This document shows, piece after piece, positions 47,878 to 57,073 of a DNA stretch of 64,000 bases. This DNA comes from Rhodopseudomonas palustris (GTDB taxonomy: Bacteria > Pseudomonadota > Alphaproteobacteria > Rhizobiales > Xanthobacteraceae), in NCBI RefSeq assembly GCF_003031265.1, contig NZ_CP019966.1:2170001-2234000 (forward strand). The letters run 5' to 3'. Position numbers and translations under genes: made by a program. Each line of letters begins with the position of its first letter. The stretch's first letter is position 1. Under the pieces are notes generated by a model. The model did not search any database. It had not been told where the DNA came from and was given only the letters and a program-made list of their open reading frames with translations.

Positions 47878-49086
47878 TTACCGAACGGCCTCGACCAGCG
47901 CCATGCCTTCGCCGCGCCAGTGGCCCGCCCCGATCACGACAATCTGGTCGGGGGTCTTGCTCATTTCAACTTCGAGACCGGTCGGGTCGTTCGGCGGATA
48001 CAGCGCGCCGCGCGACAGCGACAACGCCGCGAGCGCGATACCGAGCGGGAATTGCGCTTCCATCACATGGCCGAACGGCGTCGCGGTGCCGCGCACCGGG
48101 GTGCCGGAGTGATTGCGCAGGAATGCGGTTTCCTCCGCGGTCACCGGCTCGGCACCGGTTGCGCCGGTGATGATCGCGGTGGCGCCATCGCGCGGGCCGA
48201 GCTGCGACCACAGCTTCTCCAGCGACGCCGTGACGTCGCCGGCGTTGCGGCGGCGCGACTGGTCGGCGACGACGTTCTTTAGCCGCGCATACGGCTTGGC
48301 GCCGCGCGCCTGCGCATGCGCCTTCGACTCGATCACCAGGAACGCCGCGCCCGAGCCGAGCGCGAAACCGCCCTTGGGACCGCGCGCAAACACCGGCGCG
48401 TAGTTGTCCTTCAGATTGAAGTCGCCGAACTCGTACAGCATCAGCAGATCTTTGCGCTCGCCGTTCTGGGCGGCGCCGATCAGCGCGATATCGCTTTGGC
48501 CGGCCGCAATCCGCGCCAGCGCAATCCGTGCGGCGTCGACGCCGGCTTCCTCTTCACCCATGAAGGTGCGCGATGACCCGGTGACGCCGTGCACGATCGC
48601 GATGTTGCCGGCGAGCAGATTGGAGAGCTGGGCGAGGAAGAGGGTGGGGCGCAGGTCGTTCATGAGGCGCTCGTTGAGCGCGTTCGGCGGCACGGTGCCG
48701 TAACCTTCGCCATTGAGCACGGCGGAATCGACCGCAAGGTCGCGCTCACCGCCGCCGGCGGCGACGATCATGTCCATCCGCGACAGGATCTCGGTGTTGC
48801 CTTTAATGCCGGCGGACTCGAGCGCCAGACCGGCCGCATAGGTGCCGATCCGCTGCCAGGCTTCCATCTGGCGCTGATCGCCCTTCTTGGGGATCTGCTT
48901 GTCGAAGCTGAGCGGCGCCAGCGGGTGCACGACGTACGGCGCAAAACCGGTGGTATCGACGTTGACGCGGCGCTCGGTCAGCGCATCCCAATGGGCGTCG
49001 AGCCCCTCGGCCAGCGAGCTGGCGAGGCCGATGCCGGTAATCCAGGCTTCGATCGGTTCGGCGCGGGACGTGTTGGTGTCAGCCAT
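47878..49086 (-). CDS. fabF2XL: FabF2XL: ketosynthase-like partner lacking catalytic cysteine
   Basis: A 402-residue protein of the ketosynthase fold. The position of the active Cys is occupied by GSSR (VHGVTGSSRTFMG, about 167-177), and no cysteine occurs anywhere in the protein. The NAHGT histidine motif is also absent, although FGHVMEAQFPLGI keeps the last His region. This is the pattern of a chain-length-factor-like subunit paired with FabF1XL. Its start overlaps the end of fabZXL by eight bases (49079-49086). Cluster position is certain; its non-catalytic role is inferred. Confidence 0.85.
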   Translation of the reverse strand: MADTNTSRAEPIEAWITGIGLASSLAEGLDAHWDALTERRVNVDTTGFAPYVVHPLAPLSFDKQIPKKGDQRQMEAWQRIGTYAAGLALESAGIKGNTEILSRMDMIVAAGGGERDLAVDSAVLNGEGYGTVPPNALNERLMNDLRPTLFLAQLSNLLAGNIAIVHGVTGSSRTFMGEEEAGVDAARIALARIAAGQSDIALIGAAQNGERKDLLMLYEFGDFNLKDNYAPVFARGPKGGFALGSGAAFLVIESKAHAQARGAKPYARLKNVVADQSRRRNAGDVTASLEKLWSQLGPRDGATAIITGATGAEPVTAEETAFLRNHSGTPVRGTATPFGHVMEAQFPLGIALAALSLSRGALYPPNDPTGLEVEMSKTPDQIVVIGAGHWRGEGMALVEAVR

Positions 49087-49549
49087 GGATCATCTGCTCC
49101 GGAAATCCGATTTGCTTCGCCATCGCTTCCATATGCCCGCGCAGGTCGGGATGCGGAAACGGGACGTGGCGGAACGTCAGCGTGGCATTGCACGCGAGCT
49201 TACCGCCGCTCTTGATCTTCGCTTCGGTCATCGTGAAGCCGGAGCCCTCGTGCACCACCGAGACGTCGATCGACAAGGTCTCGCCGGGCGTCACGAAGGT
49301 GCGCATCTTGGCTTCCTTGACCGCGGCCAGGAACGGCATGCGCTGAAACTGCATCAGCGCGATCAAGAGCCAGCCCGAGCTCTGGGCCATGGTCTCGATC
49401 AAGAGCACGCCCGGCATCAGCGGATAGCCGGGGAAGTGGCCTTCGAAGATCGTGCTGGTCTCGGGCACCCGAGCCTCGACCGTGATGCTGCGGTCAGCGA
49501 GGCGAAGCTCGGCGATTCGGTCGATCAGGTGGAAATATTCAAGGTTCAT
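49079..49549 (-). CDS. fabZXL: FabZXL: 3-hydroxyacyl-ACP dehydratase of the VLCFA cluster
   Basis: A 156-residue hot-dog fold dehydratase with the FabZ active-site motif IFEGHFPGYPLMPGVLLIE: H38 and E52 are the predicted catalytic pair. It removes water from 3-hydroxyacyl-AcpXL during chain elongation. It follows acpXL after 27 bases and overlaps fabF2XL by eight bases. Confidence 0.92.
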   Translation of the reverse strand: MNLEYFHLIDRIAELRLADRSITVEARVPETSTIFEGHFPGYPLMPGVLLIETMAQSSGWLLIALMQFQRMPFLAAVKEAKMRTFVTPGETLSIDVSVVHEGSGFTMTEAKIKSGGKLACNATLTFRHVPFPHPDLRGHMEAMAKQIGFPEQMIHG

Positions 49550-49576
49550 GGCGTGGGCGGCTTCCGAACCGCGCCA

Positions 49577-49858
49577 CTACGCGCCCTTGGCGGCAACCAG
49601 TTCGTCGATGCGGGCGGCGAGATTCTTGAGAACGAAATACTGCTCGGTGGTCGCCTTGCCGTCGTTGACCTCCTGGGTCCACTTCTCCAGCGGCAGCTTG
49701 ATACCGAAAGCTTTGTCGATCGCGAACGCGATGTCGAGGAAATCGAGGCTGTCGATCCCCAGGTCATCGATCGCATGGCTCTCCGGGGTGATCGTCTCAC
49801 GCGGAATGTCGCAGGTTTCCGCGATGATGGTGGCCACCCGATCGAATGTGGAAGTCAT
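49577..49858 (-). CDS. acpXL: AcpXL: acyl carrier protein for very-long-chain fatty acid
   Basis: A 93-residue acyl carrier protein. S37 in [13 protein letters not shown] is the phosphopantetheine attachment site. It is longer than ordinary ACP (about 78) by a C-terminal helix ([22 protein letters not shown]), as in AcpXL. First gene of the cluster; the 166-base gap upstream holds its promoter. It carries the C28 chain made by the FabXL enzymes and hands it to LpxXL. Confidence 0.93.
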   Translation of the reverse strand: MTSTFDRVATIIAETCDIPRETITPESHAIDDLGIDSLDFLDIAFAIDKAFGIKLPLEKWTQEVNDGKATTEQYFVLKNLAARIDELVAAKGA

Positions 49859-50024
49859 TTTAAGCCTTTGATATTATGTCGGAAATGGCCGATTTACGGC
49901 GGCTTCAGCCGTCATCCTGGTGACAGGCGATTGCCCGTATAACGGAGCGTTGCTCCGAGTTCAATGGCGGGCAAATCCACGCATTGCGCGGGTTTTGGGC
50001 AACTAGCGGGAAGCTCTGGCGAAT

Positions 50025-50378
50025 CTAGCGCGGCGCTGCGATGGCGGCGCAGTCGTGCCGGCCCATCAGCACGCAGTCCTGAGTCCGCCGCATATCGGCG
50101 ATGCTGGTCGCGAGCCAGATGCCGACCACTGTCAGCGTGATGGTCAGCGCCAGAGCGGCGATGTTAGTCAGCATCCGGTGGCGGAAATCGTCCGGGGCGT
50201 TGTCGCGGCCGGTCTCGTCGGGATCGTGCTCGAGCTGCGGCATCTCTCTCCGGAAGGGTAGAATGGTTGCGGAGGGGCGACCGCCATCTTCTGGGGCCGG
50301 CGCAGGCACGGCGTCGCGCGGCCGAAACGGCAATACGCGGTGGTCGTCATCGGGGAGGGAGATGCGCTGATTCTTCAT
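50025..50378 (-). CDS. Small membrane protein with one TM and a C-terminal cysteine-bearing tail
   Basis: A 117-residue protein: ~65 polar residues, one TM (NIAALALTITLTVVGIWLATSIA, about 72-95) and a short tail (DCVLMGRHDCAA) with two cysteines. No family recognised. It is divergent from the ParB-like gene across 192 bases. Confidence 0.6.
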   Translation of the reverse strand: MKNQRISLPDDDHRVLPFRPRDAVPAPAPEDGGRPSATILPFRREMPQLEHDPDETGRDNAPDDFRHRMLTNIAALALTITLTVVGIWLATSIADMRRTQDCVLMGRHDCAAIAAPR

Positions 50379-50570
50379 CGCTGCCGTCCAGCCGTCGCCC
50401 GGAACGGGTTCGACCCGATCATCCTAGTGAGGATACGATTTCGGGAAAACTCCGCAATAGACCGGATGGAACATGCCGGCCGGGCGTGTCTGGCACCTGC
50501 GGCGCCGCGTTGCCGGCGGGGAGGGCCGTGCCATACTCCGCGGGAACCTGGCAATTCAGGAGACCCAGCG

Positions 50571-51194
50571 ATGACCAATCCGCGTGAACCGTTGCTGCAT
50601 ACGATCCCGATCCTGTCGCTACGTCCGACTCAAATGACGGTCGGGATGCGCGAGGTGAAGGAGAAGCGGCTGCGCTGGCGCCAGCACAAGCCGAAGAAGC
50701 AGGCCGAACTGCTCGGCAATCACATGATTCCGGTGGTGCTTGGCCCCGGCAAGACGCACTACGTAATCGATCATCACCATTTGGCCCGGGCGCTCCACGA
50801 CGAGGGCGTCAAGGAGGTGTTGGTCACGGTGATCGCCGACCTCACCATGGTCGATCGCGACGCGTTCTGGGTGGTGCTCGATAGCCGGCGCTGGGTCTAT
50901 CCGTACGACGCCAAGGGCGAGCGGCATCATTACCGCGAGATTCCCAAAACGGTTGCGGGCCTGAAGGATGATCCATTCCGCAGCCTCGCTGGCGAACTCC
51001 GCCGCGTCGGCGGCTATGCCAAGGACACCACGCCGTTCAGCGAATTCCTGTGGGCCGATTTCCTGCGCCGGCGCTTGTCGCGAAAAAGCGTCACCGCCGA
51101 CTTCCAGAACGCGGCTGAGAAAGCGCTGGCGCTCGCCAAGAGCAAAGACGCGATTTATCTGCCCGGCTGGTGCGGGCCCGCTGCAGACGATTAA
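50571..51194 (+). CDS. ParB-like/Srx-fold protein
   Basis: A 207-residue protein with an N-terminal ParB/Srx-like segment (ILSLRPTQMTVGMREV; later YVIDHHHLARAL) and a C-terminal helical part. It resembles the single-copy chromosomal ParB-like hypothetical proteins (COG4318 type) rather than the partition protein ParB: no helix-turn-helix or GERRxRA box is seen. AGGAG lies before ATG 50571. Function unknown. Confidence 0.7.
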   Translation: MTNPREPLLHTIPILSLRPTQMTVGMREVKEKRLRWRQHKPKKQAELLGNHMIPVVLGPGKTHYVIDHHHLARALHDEGVKEVLVTVIADLTMVDRDAFWVVLDSRRWVYPYDAKGERHHYREIPKTVAGLKDDPFRSLAGELRRVGGYAKDTTPFSEFLWADFLRRRLSRKSVTADFQNAAEKALALAKSKDAIYLPGWCGPAADD

Positions 51195-51202
51195 GGCCGG
51201 CT

Positions 51203-51688
51203 TCAGTCTTCGGGCGCGGCGCTATGGCCGCGTTCGTCCTTGGCGCCGCCCAGCAGGCGATGCAGCAGCCGTTCGGCCGGATGTCCGCCGATCAGCACCG
51301 CGAAGGTGATCACCAGCGCCACGCCGACGATCAACCACTGTCCCGCACCGCAGACGATGCCGATGCCCGCGGCGAGCCAGGTGCATGCCGCGGTGGTGAG
51401 GCCGTGGATTTCCAGCCGGTTGCCGCTGCGAACGATCACGCCGGCACCGAGAAAGCCGATGCCGGTGAGAATGCCCTGGATCACACGGCTGGTCGGATCG
51501 GACAATTGATCGCTCGTCGCCGAATGGTCGGCATGCGCCACTAACAGCGCGGACGCGAGCGCGACCAGCGCCAGCGTGCGCATCCCGATCGGCTTGTTCT
51601 TGAGGTCGCGGTTGAGCCCGATCAGCCCGCCGGCCATCGCGGCAACGCCAAGACGCAGCAGGATGTCCCACCAGGGTAGCAACGCCAA
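51203..51688 (-). CDS. MgtC/SapB-family membrane protein
   Basis: A 161-residue inner-membrane protein of the MgtC N-terminal family, with helices beginning LRLGVAAMAGGLIGLNRDLKNKPIGMRT and continuing ILTGIGFLGAGVIVRSGNRLEIHGLTTAACTWLAAG. The C-terminal soluble domain of true MgtC is absent. It starts at TTG 51688; no better ATG lies in frame. Members are linked to Mg2+ limitation and virulence in other bacteria. Confidence 0.82.
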   Translation of the reverse strand: MALLPWWDILLRLGVAAMAGGLIGLNRDLKNKPIGMRTLALVALASALLVAHADHSATSDQLSDPTSRVIQGILTGIGFLGAGVIVRSGNRLEIHGLTTAACTWLAAGIGIVCGAGQWLIVGVALVITFAVLIGGHPAERLLHRLLGGAKDERGHSAAPED

Positions 51689-52054
51689 TCCTCCCTCGTG
51701 TCGAAGCTCCGTGTCGCTTGCGTCGTGCCGCTCCGAATAACGCGAGGATTGCCGATCTGTTCTTCGAGCCGATCAGGTTGTCATGGGCGGATCCAGCACG
51801 CGCGCGTTGGGCTCAATCTGGGACGACGATCCGTGCGCGTGGGCAGGTGCGACACTTCTTCGCATATCGAGGGCAAACCTTCGCTCACATCAAAGGAAAA
51901 TCACGTTGGGCCGCATGCCGCAGGTTTCTTCAACAGCACGCTAGAACGGTTCTAGTGGTGCCCGTTACCGCCGTTTGCTTATCGGATGGTGCCGTTGGTG
52001 ATCTGCATAGCCGAGCACAAGGCGGCATCACCGACTGAAGATCTTTTGGGGGGC
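51689..52054. other. Regulatory leader of the TonB-receptor gene
   Basis: These 366 bases hold the divergent region between mgtC and the receptor. The only clear element is the Irr-like palindrome at 51941-51955; no gene is seen. Confidence 0.55.
51941..51955 (+). promoter_or_regulatory. Irr/ICE-like palindrome upstream of the TonB receptor
   Basis: CTAGAACGGTTCTAG is a perfect 7-1-7 palindrome. It shares TAGAAC-x-GTTCTA with the alphaproteobacterial iron control element (TTTAGAA-x3-TTCTAAA) bound by Irr. It lies 100 bases before the receptor start at 52055. Confidence 0.55.
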
Positions 52055-54379
52055 ATGTTGAAGGACCTGAATTTCCCGGCAGCGGGAGCGCTGTCGTGTG
52101 TCTGTGCGTCGGTTCTCCTCCTCTCTCATGCGGCCGCTGCACAGGAAGCTCCTGCGCCGGCTTCCGCTGCGGGTGCTTCAACGGAATCTCCGGCGAGCGC
52201 GACAGGACGTTCACTACCTGCCATCGTCGTCGAAACGTCGCGCCGCCGCGCCGCGGCGACGTCCCCGCAGCGCAGGCCGTCGCAAGCGTCCCGATCGACA
52301 GCCAGCCGACGGGCTCCCAACCCGACCAGCGTTGCAGCGCAGCCCCGCCCGGTTTCGGCAGGCGCTCTGCAGGCGACCTTGCCGGCTGGCTTTCCGGGCG
52401 ATCAGGTTGCGCGCGGTGCCGGCGTCGGTCTGCTCGGCAACCGCGACGTGATGTCGACGCCGTTCAGCCTCACCAGCTTCACCGAGAAGCTCATCCGGGA
52501 TCAGCAGTCGCGAACGCTGCTCGACGTGCTCGGCAACGATCCCTCCGTGCGCTCCAACGTGCCGGCCTATAGCGGCATCCAGGGCTTCTTCATTCGCGGC
52601 TTCCCGGTGTTCGCCCAGGACATCGCCTTCAACGGCCTGTATGGCGTCGCCGACTCCTTCAATCCGGCGCTCGAGCCGATCGAGCGCGTCGAAGTGCAGC
52701 ACGGCCCCAGCACGATGCTGAGCGGCATGCCGCCGTTCGGCACGATCGGCGGGACGATCAACCTGATTCCGAAACGCGCCGGTGACGTGCCGCTGACGCG
52801 GTTCACGACCGGATTCATCTCGAACGCCCAGAGCTACAACGCAATCGATGTCGGTCGACGTTACGGGACCAATGGCGAGTGGGGAATCCGCTTCAACGGC
52901 GCGTATCAGTCCGGCAGCACGCCAATCGATAACCAGAAACAGGAATACGGCGTCACGTCGCTCGCCCTCGATTATCGCGGCGAACGCCTGCGGGTCGGTC
53001 TCGACCTTGGCTATCAGAAGGTCGACTTCAATTCGCCGCTGCGCAATCGCTCGGTGCTGCCGGGCTTTCCGATCCCGCAAGCGCCGGATCTGCGGATCAA
53101 TCAGCAGCAGCCGTGGGAATATCGCGACAGCAACAACAAATCGGCCGCGCTCCGCGCCGAGTATGATCTGACCGATCAACTCACCGTCTATGCCGCTTAC
53201 GGCCACAGTGAGTTCCATCAGGTCTATTTCGGCGGTCTGCCGTCGATCATCAACGCGCGTGGCGACTACCGCGATACGATCCAACTGACCCCGTTCCAGA
53301 CCAACAGCAACACCGGCGAGGTCGGCGTGCGCGGTCAGTTCGACACCGGACCGGTGAAGCACCGGGTCGGCGTCGCGGCATCCGGCCTCTGGCAGGACAC
53401 CGGTCTGACCAACATTCCGGTTGGTGCGACCATTACCTCGAACATCTACAATCCGGTGTACGCGCCGCCGCGCAGCGATGCCGGACTGCCGCGGACATCG
53501 CCCACGACGGCAGAGCGCTTCAACCGCAGCATTGCGATTGCCGACACGATGTCGGTGCTGAACGATCGCGTCGAGCTGACGATCGGCGGCCGCTGGCAGG
53601 GGATCGACGCCAAGACGCTGAGCCCGGTGACCGGCCTGGTGACGTCCGACGCGCGCAACGATGCGTTTTCTCCGGGCGCAGGCCTGGTCATCAAGCCGAT
53701 CGAGCGGCTGTCGCTGTATGCCAACTACATCGAAGGACTGACTTCGACGGCGCCGCCGACCAATGCGGTGAACCTCAACCAGAGCTTTCCCGCGACGGTG
53801 TCAAAGCAAATCGAGGCCGGCGCGAAGTATGACTTCGGCCCAGTCGGCGTCTCAGTCGCCGGATTCGAAATCAAGCAGCCGAGCGGCTTCCTCGATCCGA
53901 CCACCCGGGTGTTTGCGCTCAATGGCGAGCAACGCAATCGCGGCGTCGAACTCAACGTGTTCGGGCAACCGGTCGAGGGATTGCGTGTCGTCGGCGGCGT
54001 GAGCTGGATCGAAGGCGTGCTGACGAAAGCAGCGAACCCCGCGTTCAACGGCAATACGGCGGTTGGCGTCCCGACGATGCAGCTCAATCTGTACGGCGAA
54101 TACGATCTGCCGGGGCCTGCCCGGGGGGTGACGATGACCGGCCGGGTGATCCACACCGCGTCGCAGTTCTACGATCAGGCCAACACCCAGAGCATTCCAG
54201 CCTGGACCACGCTCGATCTCGGCGTTCGCTACACCACGAAGATCGACCGAGTTCCTGTGACGTTGCGGGCCAATGTCCAGAACGTCACCGGCGAGAACTA
54301 CTGGGCCACGACCGGCCGCGGGATTCTCAGCCCCGGCGCGCCGCGGACCTACCTAGTCTCGGCGAGCTTCGACTTCTGA
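52055..54379 (+). CDS. TonB-dependent siderophore receptor
   Basis: A 774-residue outer-membrane receptor. The start ATG 52055 (MLKDLNFPAAGALSC) is preferred to the ATG 23 codons upstream because a signal peptide follows at once (SVLLLSHAAAAQ). A TonB-box-like LPAIVVETS (about 54-62) is followed by an unusual R/S/P-rich linker, then the plug (SLTSFTEKLIRDQQSRTLLDVLGNDPSVR; IRGF). The 22-strand barrel ends YLVSASFDF with a C-terminal Phe. It imports ferric-siderophore, probably under iron control through the Irr-like box. Confidence 0.9.
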   Translation: MLKDLNFPAAGALSCVCASVLLLSHAAAAQEAPAPASAAGASTESPASATGRSLPAIVVETSRRRAAATSPQRRPSQASRSTASRRAPNPTSVAAQPRPVSAGALQATLPAGFPGDQVARGAGVGLLGNRDVMSTPFSLTSFTEKLIRDQQSRTLLDVLGNDPSVRSNVPAYSGIQGFFIRGFPVFAQDIAFNGLYGVADSFNPALEPIERVEVQHGPSTMLSGMPPFGTIGGTINLIPKRAGDVPLTRFTTGFISNAQSYNAIDVGRRYGTNGEWGIRFNGAYQSGSTPIDNQKQEYGVTSLALDYRGERLRVGLDLGYQKVDFNSPLRNRSVLPGFPIPQAPDLRINQQQPWEYRDSNNKSAALRAEYDLTDQLTVYAAYGHSEFHQVYFGGLPSIINARGDYRDTIQLTPFQTNSNTGEVGVRGQFDTGPVKHRVGVAASGLWQDTGLTNIPVGATITSNIYNPVYAPPRSDAGLPRTSPTTAERFNRSIAIADTMSVLNDRVELTIGGRWQGIDAKTLSPVTGLVTSDARNDAFSPGAGLVIKPIERLSLYANYIEGLTSTAPPTNAVNLNQSFPATVSKQIEAGAKYDFGPVGVSVAGFEIKQPSGFLDPTTRVFALNGEQRNRGVELNVFGQPVEGLRVVGGVSWIEGVLTKAANPAFNGNTAVGVPTMQLNLYGEYDLPGPARGVTMTGRVIHTASQFYDQANTQSIPAWTTLDLGVRYTTKIDRVPVTLRANVQNVTGENYWATTGRGILSPGAPRTYLVSASFDF

Positions 54380-54383
54380 GGCC

Positions 54384-56135
54384 TCAGCGCAGCGGCTTCT
54401 TCAGCAGCGAGAAGCGGTCCGGATCGAGCCCCAGCGAGGGCTGCAGCATCGGAGCATCCATCGTCCGTGCGAGCGGGCGCTCGGTGATGCCCGGATCGTT
54501 CGGCACGTCGCGATGCGAGGTCGCGCCGCGCCAGCGCTCCAGCACCGCGCTGACGAAGTGCATGTCGTTGCCCGCGGCCGCCGACGGCACGGTCGAGATC
54601 GCAGCCTCGCTGCGCGGCAACTGATGCGCCGGCACTTCCTTGAAGCGTAGCCGGGTCGGCAGCGCCACGCCTTCGCCGAACGCCAGGACTTCGCGGGTGC
54701 CGAGCGAGGGCACGAAGGAGAGCAGGTTGGCCGCGGCGTCGGACACCGCCGACCGCAGCAGCGACTGATCGCGATCGTTGGCGAGCCGCATCGCAAACAG
54801 CGTGTTGCACTGGGACAGGATCGTCGCGTCGAGTTCGGCCGGGCGCTGGGTGACGAGACCGAGATAGACGCCGTATTTGCGGCCTTCCTTGGCGATGCGC
54901 GACACCGCCTTGCGGGTCGGGCCGAAGCCGATGGCGCGGTCGGCCGCAGCGTAGCGGTGGGCTTCTTCGCAGACGAACAGCAGCGGCGACACGCCGTCGC
55001 TCCACAGGCCGAAGTCGAATGCCATCCGGCACAGCACCGACACCACCGAGTCGACCACCTCGGCCGGGAAGCCGGCGAGCTGCATGATCGTCATCGGCTT
55101 GCCGTTGGCGGGCAGGCGGAACAGATGGCTGATCACTTCCGCCATAGTGTCGCCGCCGACATTGGCGTTGTCGAACATGAAGGCGTAGCGCGGGTCGTTG
55201 CGCACCGTCTCGATGCGCGAGATCAGCTTGTGATAGATGATGCGCGAGGAACGGTTTTCCAGCTTGCCCATGCGCTCGTCGATCAGCGAGATCAGGTCGA
55301 CGAGGCGATAGGGCACCGGCGTGTCGGCGGTATAGCCGATCGACTTCGGATCGACCCGCTTGAGGCCGAGTCGGTCGGTGCTGGTGTATTGCACGTAAAG
55401 GCCTTTGGCGACGGGGATCACCTCGGCCAGGATGTCGAGTTCTTCGGGCACGCCGGGGCGGCCGGCGAACAGCACGTCGACGATTTCCTCGAAGTTGAAC
55501 AGCCAGAACGGCAGCTTCAGGTTGCGCGGATTGAGCACCAGCGCCTTGTCGCCGAAGCTGCGGCCGTATTCGTTGTGGACGTCGAGCAGGAAGATGCGCA
55601 GCGCCGGGCGCGACTTCAGGATTTCGTTGAGCAGCAGCGACACGCCGGTGGATTTGCCGACGCCGGTCGAGCCGAGCACGGCGAAATGCTTCGACAGCAT
55701 TTCTTCGATGTCGACATAGGCGATTACCGAGGGATCCTGCTGCAGGGTTCCGACATCGATCTGGTCGGAGCCGCTGGGCTCATAGACAATGCGCAGGTCG
55801 TCGCTGGAGATCAGGTCCACCGAGTCGCCGATGGTCGGGTAGTTGGTGACGCCGCGTTGGAACTTCGGTCGAAGTGGCCCCGGCAGGATCTCACCGAGCA
55901 GGTCGACCGACGCGACCGCGATATGCTCGTCGGTCTCCGCGAGGTTCTCGCTCGACACCTCGGTGATGATCGCGATGATGGTGGAGCTTGCGGTCCGGAT
56001 GCTGACGAAGCGGCCCACGGTGGCGCGTACGGCAGAGGGCACCAGCCGGCTCGACGGCAACAGCCCGACGCGCGCACCGGAACCGCGCACCGAGATCACC
56101 TTGCCGAACGCCCCTAGAGCAACAGCTTCTGCCAT
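54384..56135 (-). CDS. HerA-like/DUF87 P-loop ATPase
   Basis: A 583-residue ATPase. Residues 155-163 form Walker A (GSTGVGKST); LLFVCEEAHRYAAAD supplies a Walker-B-type acidic pair. The N-terminal ~120 residues form a beta-barrel-like domain typical of HerA/DUF87 proteins (GKVISVRGSG; VGRFVSIRT). It may pump DNA or help its processing. The start ATG 56135 is preferred over an in-frame TTG at 56195. The usual nuclease partner (NurA) is not adjacent. Confidence 0.85.
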   Translation of the reverse strand: MAEAVALGAFGKVISVRGSGARVGLLPSSRLVPSAVRATVGRFVSIRTASSTIIAIITEVSSENLAETDEHIAVASVDLLGEILPGPLRPKFQRGVTNYPTIGDSVDLISSDDLRIVYEPSGSDQIDVGTLQQDPSVIAYVDIEEMLSKHFAVLGSTGVGKSTGVSLLLNEILKSRPALRIFLLDVHNEYGRSFGDKALVLNPRNLKLPFWLFNFEEIVDVLFAGRPGVPEELDILAEVIPVAKGLYVQYTSTDRLGLKRVDPKSIGYTADTPVPYRLVDLISLIDERMGKLENRSSRIIYHKLISRIETVRNDPRYAFMFDNANVGGDTMAEVISHLFRLPANGKPMTIMQLAGFPAEVVDSVVSVLCRMAFDFGLWSDGVSPLLFVCEEAHRYAAADRAIGFGPTRKAVSRIAKEGRKYGVYLGLVTQRPAELDATILSQCNTLFAMRLANDRDQSLLRSAVSDAAANLLSFVPSLGTREVLAFGEGVALPTRLRFKEVPAHQLPRSEAAISTVPSAAAGNDMHFVSAVLERWRGATSHRDVPNDPGITERPLARTMDAPMLQPSLGLDPDRFSLLKKPLR

Positions 56136-56467
56136 GTCTCGCAAACTCACAGATGAGGAATTTCGAGCGTGACTATGGGCAGCGTTGCTGGACAAACTGT
56201 TAAGTGAGCGCTCCCCGATCCTTCCGACAATTGATCAACTTCGGTGCGTGGCGCAGCCACATCGGTACGATTTTGAGGTAATCGCGGACGCCAAAGTACG
56301 TCATTTGAACGATGTTCGCGCGATCCGGATTAACGCGCTGTTGACGATGACACGAGGCGGCGACGAGCAAATGCGGCAGGTCTTGGCGAGAGGACGTGAT
56401 GCCGCATTGGAGGATCGGTGAATGGTGGAATCGCCGCCACAGACCGATACCCGGCTGATGTCACGGC
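56136..56467. other. Gene-free stretch before the chorismate-lyase-like gene
   Basis: 332 bases with only a doubtful open frame (56185-56421, TTG start, no motif). No promoter or RNA element is evident; the divergent promoters of the ATPase and the next gene lie here. Confidence 0.5.
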
Positions 56468-57049
56468 GTGTTGCGTGGCGCGTTCGTTGAAAGCTGGGCC
56501 GAGTTCGTGAGCTGCGTCGACAAGTTCCTGAAGGTCATGCGGGAGCATGACACCGCGACTGCGGCGCTGATCGCGTGGTGCCGGCGCCATCATCCTTATG
56601 AGGCCGAGGCGATCGCGATCACGCTGCTCGCTGACGAGACGGTGGCGGCGGATTGCTACGATGGACCGTTGCAGCCGCGGGCTGGCGAAACGCTACGCCG
56701 CCGCCGGGTCTGGCTGCGCTGGGGCCACCGTGTGCTGTCGGAAGCCGAGAACTGGTATGTGCCGGAGCGGCTGCCGCCGGCCATGCGTGACGCAATTGCC
56801 GATGGTGTTCGGCCTTATGGCGCGGTGGTCGCGAGCCTGCGCCCGCAGCGGATCACCACGATTGCGCTGCGCGCCGATAAGGCCGGCGAGAATGAGGCTC
56901 AAGCTGAAGCGGTTCTGGCGCAGTTGGCCCGCACCGAGGGCTTCTCGCCGCCCGAGGCTTTCATGCTGCACATCCACGGGGTGATGATGGCGTCAGGAAT
57001 CGTGCTGGCCGATTTGCGTGAGCACTATCGGCGGGAACTGCTGCGTTAG
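56468..57049 (+). CDS. Chorismate-lyase-like hypothetical protein
   Basis: A 193-residue protein. It starts at GTG 56468; the frame is closed just upstream by TGA 56456. The middle region (WLRWGHRVLSEAENWYVPERLPP, then PYGAVVASLRPQR) resembles the UbiC/chorismate lyase fold. The key residues of UbiC cannot be confirmed by eye. An ATG at 56422 belongs to another frame that closes 30 bases into this gene, so a small frameshift upstream is possible. Confidence 0.5.
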   Translation: MLRGAFVESWAEFVSCVDKFLKVMREHDTATAALIAWCRRHHPYEAEAIAITLLADETVAADCYDGPLQPRAGETLRRRRVWLRWGHRVLSEAENWYVPERLPPAMRDAIADGVRPYGAVVASLRPQRITTIALRADKAGENEAQAEAVLAQLARTEGFSPPEAFMLHIHGVMMASGIVLADLREHYRRELLR

Positions 57050-57073
57050 CCTGGGACCGAGACAGGGAAGGGA

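Noticed and set aside
56230..56240. TTGATCAA resembling an FNR/FixK half-palindrome
   Set aside because: The required four-base spacer between TTGAT and ATCAA is absent.
56185..56421. 78-codon open frame from TTG
   Set aside because: No recognisable domain, weak codon pattern for this genome, and a TTG start with no clear ribosome site.
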